A DNA stretch of 59,276 bases, from assembly GCA_035555855.1 (NCBI GenBank), contig DATMGD010000068.1, positions 1-59,276 on the forward strand, given 5' to 3'. Shown here piece by piece: positions 58,239-59,276 of the stretch. The notes beneath the pieces were generated by a model. The model had not been told where the DNA came from. It was given only the letters and a program-made list of their open reading frames with translations, and ran no database searches. The stretch is from Palsa-892 sp035555855 (GTDB taxonomy: Bacteria; Pseudomonadota; Alphaproteobacteria; Rhizobiales; Xanthobacteraceae). Both the position numbers and the translations under genes were made by a program. The first letter of the stretch is position 1; the number at the start of each line of letters is the position of its first letter.

Positions 58239-59276
58239 CTACAGCGGTAAATTATCGTGTTTCTTGTGCGGCCGTTCGACTGACTTCGACCGCAGCATGC
58301 CTAGCGCGCGAACGATGCGTGCCCGCGTTTCGTGCGGCTCGATCACGTCGTCGATATAGCCGCGCTCGGCGGCGATGAACGGAGAGAGGAAACGCTCCTC
58401 GTATTCCTTGGTGCGAGCGGCGATCTTGTCCTTGTCGCCGATATCGCCACGGAAAATGATCTCTACCGCCCCCTTCGCGCCCATCACCGCGATCTGCGCT
58501 GACGGCCAGGCGTAATTCACGTCGCCGCCGATGTGCTTCGACGCCATGACGTCATAGGCGCCGCCGTAAGCTTTGCGGGTGATGACCGTGACGAGCGGCA
58601 CCGTGCACTGGCTGTAGGCAAACAAGAGTTTCGCACCATGCTTGATGAGACCGCCATATTCCTGCGCCGTGCCCGGCAGAAAGCCCGGCACATCCACGAA
58701 GGTGACGATCGGAATATTGAAGGCATCGCAAAAGCGCACGAAGCGCGCTGCCTTGCGCGAGGCGTCGCTGTCGAGAACGCCCGCGAGCACCATCGGCTGA
58801 TTGGCGACGAAGCCGACCGGCCGACCGGCGACACGGCCAAAGCCGGTGACGATATTCCGCGCATAGGCTTCGGAGATTTCGAAGAAGTCGCCCTCGTCCG
58901 CAACCTTCAGGATCAGCTCCTTGATGTCATAGGGCTTGTTCGGGTTGTCCGGCACCAAGGTGTCGAGCGAAGGTTCGATGCGGCCGATGTCGTCGGTCGA
59001 GGGCCATTCGGGGAGCGGTGCACCGGATGACGACGGCAGGAAGTCGATCAGCCGCCGCATCTGGAGAAGGCACTCCACATCATTCTCGAACGAACCGTCG
59101 GCAACCGACGAGCGCGTCGTGTGCACCCTCGCCCCGCCCAGCTCTTCGGCGGTGACGTTCTCGTTGGTCACCGTCTTCACGACGTCCGGCCCGGTGACGA
59201 ACATGTAGCTCGTATCCTTCACCATGAAGATGAAGTCGGTCATCGCCGGCGAATAGACGTCGCCGCCCGCGCACGG
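58239..59276 (-). CDS. pccB: Propionyl-CoA carboxylase carboxyltransferase beta subunit, 5' end outside the window
   Basis: The frame is open to the last base of the window, where it reads PCAGGDVYSPAMTDFIFMVK, the PccB acyl-CoA site, so about the first third is missing. The rest shows TGPDVVKTVTNENVTAEELG, GFVANQPMVLAGVLDSDASR, FVDVPGFLPGTAQEYGG and GAKGAVEIIFRGDIGDKDKI near the C-terminus. It transfers carboxyl from biotin to propionyl-CoA. The partner pccA is 11.6 kb away on the same strand. Confidence 0.94.
   Translation of the reverse strand, partial: PCAGGDVYSPAMTDFIFMVKDTSYMFVTGPDVVKTVTNENVTAEELGGARVHTTRSSVADGSFENDVECLLQMRRLIDFLPSSSGAPLPEWPSTDDIGRIEPSLDTLVPDNPNKPYDIKELILKVADEGDFFEISEAYARNIVTGFGRVAGRPVGFVANQPMVLAGVLDSDASRKAARFVRFCDAFNIPIVTFVDVPGFLPGTAQEYGGLIKHGAKLLFAYSQCTVPLVTVITRKAYGGAYDVMASKHIGGDVNYAWPSAQIAVMGAKGAVEIIFRGDIGDKDKIAARTKEYEERFLSPFIAAERGYIDDVIEPHETRARIVRALGMLRSKSVERPHKKHDNLPL

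Noticed and set aside
1..59276. CRISPR arrays, prophage, insertion sequences or defence islands
   Set aside because: No direct repeat-spacer pattern, transposase, integrase, nuclease or restriction gene was seen. The only repeat arrays are the 13-bp tandem units and short dispersed elements.

Overview
The window is a contiguous, high-GC stretch of an alphaproteobacterial chromosome, most likely of the order Hyphomicrobiales (Rhizobiales). Supporting signs are a MipZ division ATPase, a phasin, paired Kup transporters, DUF1489, a leucine/isovalerate and a propionyl-CoA carboxylase gene set, TadG-like proteins, and copies of a REP-like intergenic repeat with GCGTTTTC/GAAAACGC ends. No phage, transposase, integrase, CRISPR array or rRNA operon was seen. 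The one RNA gene is a tRNA-Leu(GAG).

Layout. 1-7.1 kb: clpS-clpA (minus), two tandem TadG/von Willebrand A proteins (plus) with a Cys-rich insert, and a phasin with a well-formed sigma70 promoter. 7.4-15.5 kb: a D,D-carboxypeptidase with a SPOR tail, a J-domain membrane protein, a small VWA protein, mipZ, panC between 13-bp tandem repeats, then the coupled run liuD (biotin carboxylase)-DUF1489-small membrane protein. 15.6-24.9 kb: two adjacent kup genes, small secreted proteins, liuB with a coupled membrane protein, a 419-bp non-coding stretch (repeats, hairpins, GANTC cluster), then a GST and a DoxX protein whose ribosome binding sites sit inside hairpins. 25-31.5 kb: an Old Yellow Enzyme facing its probable TetR regulator, a rhodanese, a serpin with a coupled 68-residue protein, DUF599 and a polytopic membrane protein. 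31.5-38.2 kb (minus): aldo/keto reductase, queC with a queuosine-precursor transporter, an LprI-like protein, isovaleryl-CoA dehydrogenase, a thioesterase and a GGDEF-EAL protein. 38.4-49.8 kb: two polysaccharide deacetylases, tRNA-Leu, an orphan FliN-domain protein, lipB, a Tat-exported F420-reductase-like protein coupled to an MFS/nucleotide-carrier-like transporter, acylphosphatase, a cyclotransferase with pccA, two unknowns, a 1-Cys peroxiredoxin and an EamA exporter. 49.9-59.3 kb: frmA, a JmjC-like oxygenase coupled to a GNAT/FemAB-like transferase, GST plus cupin, an unknown secreted protein, a divergent NRAMP-type transporter, small proteins, and pccB running off the right edge.

How the genes work together. 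Isovaleryl-CoA dehydrogenase with LiuB/LiuD gives the first steps of leucine breakdown after transamination and decarboxylation. PccA/PccB send propionyl-CoA to methylmalonyl-CoA. The two carboxylases are split, each with its subunits 6-12 kb apart. FrmA, peroxiredoxin, two GSTs, the AhpD-like protein and the Old Yellow Enzyme form a detoxification theme. Cell-envelope genes (carboxypeptidase, deacetylases, TadG proteins, phosphodiesterase) are scattered among them.

No single gene cassette stands out as a clear new system. The most unusual items are the recurrent hairpins over Shine-Dalgarno sequences, the GANTC cluster, the JmjC/GNAT pair, the Cys-rich expansion in the second TadG protein, the serpin, and the exported dinucleotide-binding reductase next to its transporter. 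All assignments come from reading the sequence and family knowledge; no database search was run.
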